Positions 29,289 through 38,213 of a stretch of 64,000 nt of DNA are shown here, piece after piece. A program made the translations under genes and the position numbers. The DNA comes from JAAYAE01 sp963678395. Its GTDB lineage: Bacteria; Bacillota; Negativicutes; Acidaminococcales; Acidaminococcaceae. Under the pieces are notes generated by a model. It was not told where the DNA came from. It did no database searches and worked only from the letters and a program-made list of their open reading frames with translations. Position 1 is the first letter of the stretch. Each line of letters begins with the position of its first letter. The stretch is from positions 1,054,001 to 1,118,000 of the forward strand of contig OY782827.1 of assembly GCA_963678395.1 (NCBI GenBank), in the 5' to 3' direction.

Positions 29289-29447
29289 AAAATAGGCAGT
29301 TCTTCTGACTTCAGATCATTACTCCCCCAGTTATTACCCCAAGCCTTCGCTTTAGCTAATAATTGAATTTGCTCCCTGTTACAGTGGCGGGACCGTGTTG
29401 GCATTACACCAATCTTCCCTATTAAGTCCTTACGGACACCTATTTCG
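29289..29447 (-). promoter_or_regulatory. Cobalamin riboswitch (cbiK)
   Basis: Minus-strand RNA with AAATAGGTGTCC, AATAGGGAAGATTGGTG, AATGCCAACACGGTCCC, CGCCACTGTAACAGGGAGC and the closing CAGAAGAACTGCCTATTTT, i.e. the B12 box and core helices in normal order. It is followed by a terminator hairpin and cbiK. Confidence 0.95.
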
Positions 29448-29471
29448 TTACATAAACTTTATGACATACGT

Positions 29472-29500
29472 ATTGTATAATATCTATTTCTATTTGTCAA
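29472..29500 (-). promoter_or_regulatory. Promoter of the cbiK riboswitch transcript
   Basis: TTGACA (-35, 29495-29500), 17-bp spacer and TACAAT (-10, 29472-29477), ending about 25 bp upstream of the riboswitch. Near-consensus. Confidence 0.75.
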
Positions 29501-29509
29501 TTACATTCA

Positions 29510-29637
29510 CTAAGAGGTATCAGTCAAGTAAAAGTTGGCAAATCTTTCTTCGTAGGAAAAACCTTGCATTTTTAATTGTTGAATGGAATTTTCCATAAAA
29601 TTTTGGGCAAACTCATCCTCCCAAGTTGTTATAAGCT
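29510..29637 (-). other. Open fragment of about 42 codons next to the IS, origin unknown
   Basis: Minus-strand frame between a TAG and a closing TAG. It reads LITTWEDEFAQNFMENSI and then a charged end with GFSYEERFANFY. The composition looks protein-like, but I do not recognise it, and it has no start or ribosome site. It may be the cut end of a gene beside the insertion sequence or chance. Confidence 0.3.
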
Positions 29638-31213
29638 AAATTAGATATGTGCTATCTCACTAAATTCTCTATATCCAAATGCCCTTAGCAAAGATTTCCT
29701 ACTGCCGGTCATCTTTGCGTCTGCAATTGCCCAATGCCCCTTGCGGATGTTTCCATCTTTCTTGCCTTTGCCTACGACCCTAGGTATTGCAGCAGCACTT
29801 AAAATATCTTTGGCAAATACAACTATTTCTCTGTCTATAAGGCTCGTATAGCGTTCAAGAGCCGTATAAAAGGTCTTGTTTTCTAATCTCGTAAGTATTT
29901 TTGCCATGTAGCCTGCACCTGGGATGCCCCAGCTGCCTTTATGGTGCTTCATCCTTAAAGTAATTACCGAGCAGTTCTGGCTTTCCTGCGTACCCATAGA
30001 GCCGTATAAAAGTCCTTCCGGCGGCTTAGGCAGCTTTTCCTTCATATCAAAATAAGCTTTTATTCCTGCCTCGTTGTTGCTCAAATAGCTGTACAACGCT
30101 CTTGCTTTTTCTTCTCTTTTGTCTTCCTTCTCATTACTGGCAACACTGTTTGCATAGGCGTCTATTTTCGCCAGCAACTCTTCCGTTTTACCGTCCATAT
30201 ACAATGCTTTTAGCTCTTTACGCATAGCCGTATCGGCTATTGCGTAAATTATCTTCTTGAACACATGAAACCTGTCTAATTGGTAAATAGTATACGGATC
30301 ATAAGGATGCTTAACCCAGGCTGCTCCATCCCCATTAATGAACCTGTACTTTACTTCATCCGTATTGTACTTTGTTTGAATCATGGCTTCCCTTATGCGG
30401 TGGAACTCTTTTGCCTCTTCAAAACCTGCGGTCATAACTTTTCCCACGACTTCATTTCTGCCGTCTTTTCCCTTACGTATACCCTCATAGGCCGTGCTGA
30501 CCTTTATCTCTTTGCCCGAGGCCTCTTTTGGGCGGTAGGGCTTTTGCAGGTGCAGGAATATACCATCAGCTTCTTCGAACAATACCGGTGCTTCTTTACC
30601 CGTCTGCGGCTTATCTTCTTCTAATCTTTTGGCCATGTCTGTTTCTTCTGCTTCCAGTTTTTTTACCAAATTCCTGCACCGTATTCCAAATTCCTTGGCT
30701 GCTTATATTTATTTGGCTGGTAAGATTAACGGCAGATTCTGCTTTCCTGAAGCTTACCTCTGTGGCTGCTTTAACCATTGCTTCTACAGAGTTATATGAC
30801 ATCTTGCCGATGACCTCCATGCCCATGGCATCATCTAGAAGGTACATGAATTCCTTCTTGCCTTCTTCGTTAATGTGCTCATAGACCGTGCGCTTATAGG
30901 CGACATCTCCGAACACGCAGCGTATGTGGTTGGCCTTAAAACCTTTGTGCCTATACGCCTTGCGATCTCTTTCGACCATGAGCTTCCTATCGTAGCCTTC
31001 CAACAAGTCCTTCACCATTTCGACGGCAGCACTGCACACATAGCTGAAAATTATTTTCTCAATATCCTTGAATGTCGGCAAGCTTTCATTTACAATATCC
31101 ATAGTAGGAACTCCTTTACATGTTTTGTCTAGCAACTAACATATTAAAGAATTTTTCCTACTATGGGAAGTGGATTTTACATCCACTTCCTTATTTTGTT
31201 TCTTTTGCCAACT
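29531..31213 (-). mobile_element. ISLre2-type insertion sequence (ends tentative)
   Basis: Holds one transposase gene on the minus strand. The bases AGTTGGCAAA at 29531-29540 recur as an inverted copy (TTTGCCAACT) at 31204-31213, and GTAGGAAAAA follows inside both ends, so these are proposed as terminal repeats; the resulting 1.68 kb fits the family. No target-site duplication is evident, and the right end coincides with the break in lysR. A hairpin (GGAAGTGGA/TCCACTTCC, about 31165-31189) lies inside the right end. Confidence 0.65.
29641..31102 (-). pseudogene. ISLre2 family (UPF0236) transposase, frameshifted in an A7 run
   Basis: The first part (ATG after AAAGGAG) covers an N-terminal region, then FGDVAYKRTVYEH and a zinc-finger-like YRHKGFKANH segment; the second part carries the DDE-like catalytic region (KYRFINGDGAAWVKHP, DRFHVFKKIIYAIAD) through to FGYREFSEIAHI. 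The two frames meet at GGTAAAAAAACTGG: with seven A the frame ends after GKKTGSRRN, while six A would give EFGKKLEAEETDMAK in one frame of about 487 codons. Either a one-base insertion in the run, or transcriptional slippage or +1 frameshifting lets full-length protein be made; the family usually has a single frame. Confidence 0.8.
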
Positions 31214-31751
31214 AATATTTTACTCTAACTCCACAGACCACAATATCGTTAATCGGGAATAAAGGTGTAACAGAAATATTGTTGTCTAGAGAATCTAGCG
31301 GATCTGTAATTACAATTAAGTCAGCAAGCCCATCTTTTAGACGCTCTATAGCTGGAATTGAAAAGTCTTGTGAGAAGTTAATGGAAATTAGCGGATATTC
31401 TTGATGAAATTTACTAACAACTGGCATTAGAGCTGAGTAAAAACTTGTTTCTGTTGTAATTATGTAAAGCGTCCCTGAATCAAGCGATTTATAACTTTCG
31501 AGTGCACTTTCCGCTTTGTAGATGTGCTCAATTGCATGTTCAATATTTTTCCAGATAATCTCAGCATTATGTGTCATCGTAACCCCTTTACTTGAACGGT
31601 TAAATAAAGAAACGCCCAAAACTATTTCAAGAGCTTTAATGTGATGAGTAACAGTTGGCTGAGTTAAGTGCAATGCATTTGCTGCTTGAGAAATACTGTT
31701 ATATTTAGCTACATAATAAAATACCTTATAGTACTCAAAATTAGCATTCAT
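31212..31751 (-). pseudogene. LysR-type transcriptional regulator, C-terminally truncated at the IS
   Basis: About 179 residues from the ATG after GGAGG. N-terminal winged helix: YYVAKYNSISQAANALHLTQ (HTH), VTHHIKALEIVLGVSLFNRS. The effector domain begins (SGTLYIITTETSF) but stops at VVCGVRVKY, about 120 residues short of a normal LysR. The stop codon falls on the proposed right end of the insertion sequence, and no continuation is found on its left side, so the 3' half has been lost. It is divergent from the hydrolase/symporter operon, its likely former target. DNA binding may persist; ligand response should not. Confidence 0.85.
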
Positions 31752-31814
31752 GTGCAACCTCCGTTATGCCTTCATGGCATAGAAAAAATCTATATTACAC
31801 TGAATAATCATAAT

Positions 31815-31843
31815 TTTACTTATGTAATTTCTTAAAGTATAAT
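31815..31843 (+). promoter_or_regulatory. Promoter of the hydrolase-SDR-symporter operon
   Basis: TTTACT (-35, 31815-31820), 17-bp spacer, TATAAT (-10, 31838-31843) between the divergent lysR and the operon. LysR family binding sites would be expected here. Confidence 0.6.
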
Positions 31844-31879
31844 CCAATCAAACAGATAAAACAACTTTTATTTGTCAAT

Positions 31880-31935
31880 AAGCCTCAGCGTTGAGTACTA
31901 TACGGCATAGTAGCTTTGACTGCGAGGCTTTTTAA
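31880..31935 (+). terminator. Leader hairpin with U tract upstream of the M28-like gene (possible attenuator)
   Basis: AAGCCTC at 31880 pairs with GAGGCTT before TTTTAATTT; an inner stem TACTAT/ATAGTA adds to the structure. It lies between the promoter and the first gene, so transcripts would have to read through it. It might equally be a leftover terminator. Confidence 0.55.
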
Positions 31936-31961
31936 TTTATGGATTGGGAGGATAAAATAAA

Positions 31962-33662
31962 ATGAAATACGTAAATGAAACAGAAAAAATGTTATTAGAG
32001 CAAATAAACTGTGCTGAACTTATGAAATACAACAGTCAAATTGCGGAATGGACTCGTATTACCAGTTTGGAGGAAGAAAGAGATAGCCTTAATTATATTC
32101 GAGACATTTTGGACTCATTTGGTTTTGAAACTGCTATGCCTGAATATATGGGATATATAAGTTATCCTGTAAAAAGTTATGTTACTATTGAAAGTCCAAT
32201 TGAGCGTGCGTTCTCGGCAATTAGTTGCTGCTTTACACCTTCAACTTTTATAGGTGGAATTGTAGCAGAAGCTGCAGACGTTTCAGAAACTAACTACCAA
32301 GAAAAAATTGTTCTAATTGATGGACTAGCTGATGTTTCTAAGATCAAAAAAGCAGAAAGAGCAGGTGCCATAGGTGTTATTTTTGTACACGACGCTAATA
32401 TTCACAATGGGCCTGCATCTGATATCTGGGGCAATCCCACAGTTAAATGTTTGGATACACTTGCTGCTATTCCAGCTTTATCAATTACGAAACCAGCAGG
32501 GACAGAAATACGAGAACTTCTTAAAAACGGCCATGTAAATATTCGTTTAGAATCTACAGTTGTAAACGAGTGGAGAAGCTGTCCACTTTTGATTGCTGAT
32601 CTAAAAATTGATAAAAGCAACAAGTTTATTTTATATTCGGGACATATTGACTCTTGGGATTATGGAGCTATGGACAATGGCTCTGCTAATGCAACTATGA
32701 TCGAATGTGCAAAAATTATTGCTGCTAAAAAAAATGAATTGAAAAGAGGAATTCGCATTGCCTTTTGGACAGGCCATTCTCAAGGCAAATATGCAGGCTC
32801 GGCTTGGTACGCGGATAATCATTTTGAAGAACTAGAAGAAAATTGTGTGGCACATGTTAATATTGATTCTGTCGGCGGTTTGAATTCTGTTGTTATCGAA
32901 GAACCGCCAGTAATGGCTCAGGCTTGGGATTTAGCCAAGGATGTTATTGAAGAACAGACCGGTACGAAATTCAAGGGTAAACGTATGGCAAGAAATTCTG
33001 ATCAGTCTTTATTTGGTATTGGTGTTACTTCTATCTTTGGAACTTTTTCGGAGCAGGATATCAATAACATTGGTGACTCCTTATCCTTTCGATATGGCGC
33101 CAACAACAGAGCTGGTGGACTCGGTTGGTGGTGGCATACAGAGCATGACACCATTGACAAAATCGATCCAGAACTTTTGATAAGAGACTGTAATATTTAT
33201 TTGATAATTTTATGGAGACTTTTGACCACGCCTGTTCTGCCATTTAGGATAGCCAAAGCGATTGCCGAAATGCAGAGTACAGTCAATGCTCTGCAGGCAA
33301 AACTGCAAGGGCATTTTGACTTTACACCTTTATTGAACCGACTTGTAGCTATTTATGATGAAGCAGAAAAATTTGACGAAAAATGTCTAATGTCTAATGA
33401 TGACAACCTTGAATGCGAACAATTAGTTGAAAAACAGTTGAAGATTTGCCGTGCTATTGTTCGCATCGCTTATCACGAGAGCGATTATTATAGCTTTGAT
33501 CAATGCGGTCCGCTCTATCCACTCCCCAATCTAGAATGTGGTGAAAAACTAGCTACCTCTATAGAAGGTTCCAGCAGATATTATCTCTATAAAACCCAAT
33601 TGCAAAAAGGTTATAACAGAGTAATGGGATACTGCAAAGAAATTCAAACGTTACTTGGATAA
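31962..33662 (+). CDS. M28-like hydrolase with PA domain
   Basis: 566 residues, no signal peptide. A PA-type insert (KIVLIDGLADVSKIKKAERAGAIGVIFVHD) precedes the hydrolase core. Metal ligands typical of M28 are visible: SGHIDSWDYGAMDNGSA (His and Asp), NIDSVGG and WWWHTEHDTIDKID. The usual catalytic Glu-Glu motif is replaced by WTGHSQGKYAGSAWYAD, a feature of an uncharacterised M28 side branch. The last 150 residues form a helical extension. Spaced 15 bp from the SDR gene. Possibly a peptide or amide hydrolase acting on the compound imported by the symporter; the substrate is unknown. Confidence 0.8.
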   Translation: MKYVNETEKMLLEQINCAELMKYNSQIAEWTRITSLEEERDSLNYIRDILDSFGFETAMPEYMGYISYPVKSYVTIESPIERAFSAISCCFTPSTFIGGIVAEAADVSETNYQEKIVLIDGLADVSKIKKAERAGAIGVIFVHDANIHNGPASDIWGNPTVKCLDTLAAIPALSITKPAGTEIRELLKNGHVNIRLESTVVNEWRSCPLLIADLKIDKSNKFILYSGHIDSWDYGAMDNGSANATMIECAKIIAAKKNELKRGIRIAFWTGHSQGKYAGSAWYADNHFEELEENCVAHVNIDSVGGLNSVVIEEPPVMAQAWDLAKDVIEEQTGTKFKGKRMARNSDQSLFGIGVTSIFGTFSEQDINNIGDSLSFRYGANNRAGGLGWWWHTEHDTIDKIDPELLIRDCNIYLIILWRLLTTPVLPFRIAKAIAEMQSTVNALQAKLQGHFDFTPLLNRLVAIYDEAEKFDEKCLMSNDDNLECEQLVEKQLKICRAIVRIAYHESDYYSFDQCGPLYPLPNLECGEKLATSIEGSSRYYLYKTQLQKGYNRVMGYCKEIQTLLG

Positions 33663-33677
33663 CGAATTAAGAGAAGG

Positions 33678-34472
33678 GTGGCAAATAACATGTTTAGATT
33701 TGATGGTAAAGTTGCAATAATTACTGGAGCAGCTGTAGGAATCGGCGCTGCTACGGCAAAAATGTTTGCTTCTCTGGGAGCTAAAGTAGTTGTTTCAGAT
33801 ATCAACATGTCACAGGTTAACAAGATTGTGAATGAAATCAACGTAACAGGTGGAGAAGCAGTTGGACTTCATTGTAATGTAAGCTCCAGAGAGTCAGTAG
33901 ACTCTATGATTGATGAGCTACTAAAAATATACAAAACGGTTGATATCATGGTAGATAATGCCGGCGGCACTCATGGTTCCATCCATTCAGGTGTTATTGA
34001 AGAATACTCTGATGAAGAATTTGATGAAGTTGTTAAGCGCAATCTTTATGGGGCTTTTTATTTGTGCCGTAAGGTAATTCCTATAATGAAATCAAAAGGA
34101 GGAGGTAAAATCGTCATTGTTTTTTCCGGGGCTGGAAGGATGACAAGTCGCTCTGAAGTGGGACGCATTCCATATGCTGCTAGTAAAGCAGCTCAATTAG
34201 GCTTAATGCGTCAATTAGCCTTAGAGAATGCACCATATAATATTCAAGTAAACGGTGTTGCTCCAGGCTTAATAAAAACAAGTGATTATATTGAAAAAAA
34301 TTGGGAAAGCAATACAGAAGAAAAAAAACAGGCAACCCTTAAAAAGATCCCTGCCGGTAGAAGAGGTGCTTCTGAAGAAATTGCTGTGGGTATTATTTTT
34401 GCAGCATCCGAAGAAGCAAGTTATATGACTGGGCATTGCATTGATATAAACGGGGGCAGCCTGATGATGTAA
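33678..34472 (+). CDS. Short-chain dehydrogenase/reductase
   Basis: 264 residues. Cofactor loop TGAAVGIGAATAKMF (TGxxxGIG), the acidic residue after the second strand (VVSDINMSQ) favours NAD(H), NAGG motif, catalytic serine region IVIVFSGAGRM, catalytic YAASK and the closing DINGGSLMM are all present. In the operon it probably oxidises or reduces a hydroxyl or keto group of the imported compound; this is inferred from neighbours only. Confidence 0.9.
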   Translation: MANNMFRFDGKVAIITGAAVGIGAATAKMFASLGAKVVVSDINMSQVNKIVNEINVTGGEAVGLHCNVSSRESVDSMIDELLKIYKTVDIMVDNAGGTHGSIHSGVIEEYSDEEFDEVVKRNLYGAFYLCRKVIPIMKSKGGGKIVIVFSGAGRMTSRSEVGRIPYAASKAAQLGLMRQLALENAPYNIQVNGVAPGLIKTSDYIEKNWESNTEEKKQATLKKIPAGRRGASEEIAVGIIFAASEEASYMTGHCIDINGGSLMM

Positions 34473-34510
34473 TAGAAATAATTATACTAACAAGTGAGGG
34501 AGGAATTGTT

Positions 34511-34732
34511 ATGGCTAATTATAAAAAAACCGGTTGCGTAAAACCACCTGTGGGAACAATATGTCTACAAGCAGGATTACTTATTTATTGTGCAGTTTTA
34601 GTTATGACCCACTTTGACTCTACTATTTTTGGTATGCCTCTTGAATCTTTTCTAGTGATTTGGTGTCCATATGTGTTCGTAGCAATTGCTACAGCGGTCT
34701 ACATTTATCAAAATAAAGATAGAAAGGATTGA
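34511..34732 (+). CDS. Small two-helix membrane protein (symporter accessory)
   Basis: 73 residues with two hydrophobic segments (about 18-35 and 44-63) and a charged end (QNKDRKD). Small proteins of this kind (YhdT/DUF997- or DUF3311-like) often precede sodium:solute symporter genes and are thought to be accessory subunits. It has a GAGGGAGGAATT ribosome site and ends 5 bp before the symporter ATG. Confidence 0.75.
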   Translation: MANYKKTGCVKPPVGTICLQAGLLIYCAVLVMTHFDSTIFGMPLESFLVIWCPYVFVAIATAVYIYQNKDRKD

Positions 34733-34737
34733 TTATT

Positions 34738-36198
34738 ATGGATAATGCGGCAATTTATATTAGCATTTTGTTTATATATTTAGCGACAACATTAGCAATA
34801 GGCTTTTGGTCTTCAAAGAAAGTTACAAATGCAAAAAGCTATTATACAGGCGACAGAGCGGCTAGTGCAATAGTAACTGGCTTCAGCTATTCGGCAACTC
34901 AGTTAAGTTCTGGCTCGACTATTGGTATGCCGTCAATTATTTATAAACAAGGTTATTCATACATGGGGACCCCTATGTCTGCTGCCGCCGCTCCATGGTT
35001 TACTTTCTTGCTTACAGGTGAAAGAATAAGAAAAATCAGTGAACGCGTTGATGCCATTGACTACACTGACCTTTTTCGTGTGCGTTTTGGCGACAGGGCA
35101 AAAGTGCTTTATCAGTTTCTGATCATAGTTTTTGCTATTCCTATGATTATTTCTCAGTTCGTAGCAGCAGGAGCATCTTTAAACAGCCTAATCGGCATAC
35201 CATATATTACTGCTTTACCGATGATTGCTGCGATAATAACCATTTATACTATGTCTGGTGGTATGAACTCAGTAGCCCTTACAGACTTAATTCAAGGTCT
35301 CATTATGATCATTGGATTCGGTGCTTTGTCTGGTATATTACTTAGTGACGTTGGTGGCTTCACTGCAATGCATACGGCTATTGCAGCTATAGATCCAGCT
35401 AAACTGTTATTGACTGGTAAGGCAAATGCAACTTGGGTTATTTGTTGTATCCTTACATGGTCTATCATGATGGTAGGTGGCAGCAGCTCTAGCGTAGTAC
35501 GTTTCTTAATTCCTAAAGATCTTAACGCTCTAAGAAACTCATTAGGCTATTCCGTCTTCTTTAATATCTTCATTCTAATAACTTGTTCTATAGTCGGCCT
35601 ATGTGGTATATCACTACTCCCAAATTTGAAATCTTCGGATAGTTTAGTCCCAACTCTAATTGGCAATTATATGCATCCAGTTTTAGGAGGTATTTTAATT
35701 TCCGCTGTTCTTGCCGCTATCATGTCCAGTGTCGACTCTATCCTATTACTGTGTTCCGCTGCTGCAGAAGGTATGTATACAAACTATATTAATAAGGGTG
35801 CAACTCCTAAGCAACAATTAAAAATAGGCCGAATAATTACTTTGGGGGTAGCCGTAGTAGCTCTGCTCATGTCCTTTAAACCTTTTACAGCCATTCAGTG
35901 GTTAGTAGCTTTTTCATTCAATACTTGGGCTGCTGCTTTTACTGTTCCTGTTTTGTTTGCTTTATGGTCTCCTAATACATCAAAAGCAGCTGGATTTTGG
36001 GCCATGCTTGCTGGTACTATTGGTGCCCTTAGTTGGTATATGGCAGGTTATCTTCAATTCAACAGTTTTGCTAACTGGCCTTTAGGTATTTGGCCTGGTA
36101 TTTTTGGTGCTTTAGTTTCTTTGGTTGTGATAATTGCAGTTAGTCAATTTACAGATCCTATTGACGAAGAAACTAAAGAGATCTTTTATCGTGAGTAA
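34738..36198 (+). CDS. Sodium:solute symporter (SSS family)
   Basis: 486 residues from the ATG after AGAAAGGATTGATTATT; earlier non-ATG starts are possible. Twelve or more hydrophobic helices. SSS signatures: SYSATQLSSGSTIGMPSI (unwound first helix), TMSGGMNSVALTDLIQGLIM, which matches the GG-x-x-A/S-V-x-x-T-D-x-x-Q family motif, and SAVLAAIMSSVDSILLLCSA. The substrate is probably an organic acid or amino-acid-like compound; it cannot be named from sequence. Confidence 0.93.
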   Translation: MDNAAIYISILFIYLATTLAIGFWSSKKVTNAKSYYTGDRAASAIVTGFSYSATQLSSGSTIGMPSIIYKQGYSYMGTPMSAAAAPWFTFLLTGERIRKISERVDAIDYTDLFRVRFGDRAKVLYQFLIIVFAIPMIISQFVAAGASLNSLIGIPYITALPMIAAIITIYTMSGGMNSVALTDLIQGLIMIIGFGALSGILLSDVGGFTAMHTAIAAIDPAKLLLTGKANATWVICCILTWSIMMVGGSSSSVVRFLIPKDLNALRNSLGYSVFFNIFILITCSIVGLCGISLLPNLKSSDSLVPTLIGNYMHPVLGGILISAVLAAIMSSVDSILLLCSAAAEGMYTNYINKGATPKQQLKIGRIITLGVAVVALLMSFKPFTAIQWLVAFSFNTWAAAFTVPVLFALWSPNTSKAAGFWAMLAGTIGALSWYMAGYLQFNSFANWPLGIWPGIFGALVSLVVIIAVSQFTDPIDEETKEIFYRE

Positions 36199-36210
36199 AA
36201 AGGAGGATAT

Positions 36211-36765
36211 ATGATTCTTAATGCATCAACACCAACAATATCTATAGATAAGGCGATTGAAATTGCCAAAACTTCCATTGAAAAAAAGGGGCTTGCTTGC
36301 CTAGAGCCTTTGCGTAAGGTCATATCCATTGATATTAATAATTTGAGAAAAACCCATTTTCCTTACTATATTTTGGATATAGTATTCTGTGCTGAAAGCG
36401 TGATCCGGGGAAAAAATTATGGTAGACAAGTTATGGCTATGGATGGCTTAACTGGTGAAGTTGGCGTTGTTGTTGGCATACCTAAAGCTCAAAAAGTTTA
36501 TGCAAAAGAAAGAAATATATCATTTCCAAATTTTACAGAGTTACAGGCTGAAAATCGCATTATTGATTACATGGTAAGGTATACGGTATGCAGAAAACGA
36601 TTTATCCCTGTTCTAAAAAGCAGAGAACTTAGTTTGGTTTATAAGCCTGCATATATAATTATGACAACTTATGAGGAAAAAGGAAGACAATATCTGTGCA
36701 GAAAAATCGTTGATGCCGAAAGCGGATATCTTGTTTATCGTTATGATAGTATAAAAGATTTGTAA
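36211..36765 (+). CDS. Unknown protein, last gene of the symporter operon
   Basis: 184 residues, no membrane segment or known catalytic motif. Two short stretches resemble the repeat unit of PepSY-type domains: AMDGLTGEVGVVVG and DAESGYLVYRYD, each preceded by a beta-rich segment with IAKTSIEKKG or a comparable helix. It follows the symporter by 12 bp with a good AAAGGAGGATAT ribosome site, so it is cotranscribed. Function not recognised. Confidence 0.7.
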   Translation: MILNASTPTISIDKAIEIAKTSIEKKGLACLEPLRKVISIDINNLRKTHFPYYILDIVFCAESVIRGKNYGRQVMAMDGLTGEVGVVVGIPKAQKVYAKERNISFPNFTELQAENRIIDYMVRYTVCRKRFIPVLKSRELSLVYKPAYIIMTTYEEKGRQYLCRKIVDAESGYLVYRYDSIKDL

Positions 36766-36866
36766 AATTGCTATAGCCATATTGCTGATATAGTTCAGCC
36801 AATACGAGTCTATAAATAATTTTGTGTAAACTAGACCTAATAATCCTCATTAATTTTAAAGCAAAA

Positions 36867-36950
36867 AAACGCCTCTAAATATCGCTTTTAAGCGATTTTT
36901 AGAGGCGACTACTTATGTTTTTATACCTGTGACTTTAGCCTTTCGGTTTA
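36867..36950. repeat. Dispersed repeat, copy A (with terminator hairpin)
   Basis: Contains a perfect stem CGCCTCTAAA/TTTAGAGGCG (36870-36907) enclosing a second stem ATCGCTT/AAGCGAT. On the minus strand the stem is followed by seven T, so it also works as a terminator for the decayed gene to its right. About 75 bases here match copy B near 46590 with roughly four of five bases identical. Confidence 0.6.
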
Positions 36951-36970
36951 TTAGTATTTAAAAGTATCGC

Positions 36971-37558
36971 CTACTTTTCTTCATTATCAACTGCACTTTG
37001 CCAAAAACACATATCAATAATTTTCATAGGTATATATATAGTTCCGTAGCTACTTATTTTTTTACGTACATTTTCAAATTCATCATAGTTAGCTTGATAA
37101 TATTATGCCAAAGCCCTTATTGAAGCCTCATTATACGTTTTAGACGCAACCTTCTGTTAAACTATACCTTTTGAAAAATACTGATCATATGCTGGAACGC
37201 ACCCAAAAGTACCTAAAAGAATTTTTGTTATTAAGGTGTCTGTAGCGTGATTTGTTTCTCCCTCTTTACTGCAATTAGGTGTAGCATATATTGTTCTTAT
37301 ATTTTGGCTAACTTTAAACAACAAGTCAAGCACGTCATCTTGGAGCAATTCTCTGGCGCTAACTGCCCATAGGCGTTCATATTTTTTGCTTAGAATTTCA
37401 TTCACTACTTTTGTATGCACTTTATAATTTTTTTGCAAAATAAACGATGATCCCCGATACATTCCCCAACTTGCCAAATAAAAAGCTAGCTGTAAGCACA
37501 AATAGTCTATAGTCTCAGCATCAGTTTGGTTATAAACGCTAATATAAAAGTGAACCAT
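36971..37558 (-). pseudogene. Unknown conserved protein, two in-frame stops
   Basis: About 195 codons in one minus-strand frame. The first 133 read without interruption (LCLQLAFYLASWGMYRGSS, LITKILLGTFGCVPAYDQY), then TAA, QKVASKTYNEASIRALA, a second TAA, and YYQANYDEFENVRKK to IIDMCFWQSAVDNEEK. The continuity across both stops shows a formerly single gene of a hypothetical family often seen in accessory regions. No catalytic residues can be assigned. Confidence 0.7.
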
Positions 37559-37627
37559 TTTGATACAAAACGCTTATGAATATTTGAGCCACCAAATTAA
37601 ATCTCCTATAATAGCATTAAGCTATGA

Positions 37628-38035
37628 TTGGAGGTGTACAAGGTGGTTGTTACAATGGAAATGTACAAGGAAATACGAAAAATGCGTTTAGAAAATTTAA
37701 GTCAAAGACAAATCGCCAAGAGCTTACATATTTCTCGCAATACTGTTAAGAAGTATTGGGACGGTGATTCCGTCCCATGGGAACGCAAAGGCTACAGTCG
37801 TGATGCGGCTATATTAACTTAAGATATCATTAGCTTTGTGTGCAATTGCTTGGAAACAGACGAAACTATTAGGCTTCGTAAACAACATCATACTGCAAAA
37901 CGTATTTACGACCGGTTAGTTTATGAATGCAACTTTACTGGTGGTGAATCCACAGTACGCCGTCTTGTACAAGACCTGCGATATAAAACAGCAGTGTATG
38001 ACAGGAAGGGCCTGTCCCTTCCTGTCATATACACT
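37628..38035 (+). pseudogene. IS21-type transposase (IstA) N-terminal remnant
   Basis: Starts with a helix-turn-helix typical of IstA: MYKEIRKMRLENLSQRQIAK and SLHISRNTVKKYWDG, then RKGYSRDAAILT, a TAA at 37820-37822, and the same frame goes on with DIISFVCNCLETDETIRLR, TAKRIYDRLVYECNFTGGES and TVRRLVQDLR before leaving homology at about 38000. The integrase core and the istB helper are missing. A dead fragment about one quarter of full length. Confidence 0.8.
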
Positions 38036-38074
38036 AAAAATAAATGTTTTCTATTTATAACCCATCCATACACA

Positions 38075-38202
38075 AAAATCGCCGAGATTTACTCAGATAC
38101 GCGAAAGACCGAGGATTTGTTAATGGTATAGTACACACCGGTACATACCATTAACAAACCGCAAAGTCTGACAAAGTAGATGAGTGAATATCGGCGATTT
38201 TC
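38075..38202. repeat. 128-bp imperfect palindrome
   Basis: The left arm starts AAAATCGCCGAGATTTACTC and the right arm ends with its near-complement GAGTGAATATCGGCGATTTT. The inner 14 bp TTTGTTAATGGTAT / ATACCATTAACAAA pair perfectly around a loop containing ACACCGG. Arms are about 57 bases with scattered mismatches. Compatible with a MITE-like hairpin element or a paired IS end; it does not code. Confidence 0.75.
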
Positions 38203-38213
38203 AAACAAAAAAA

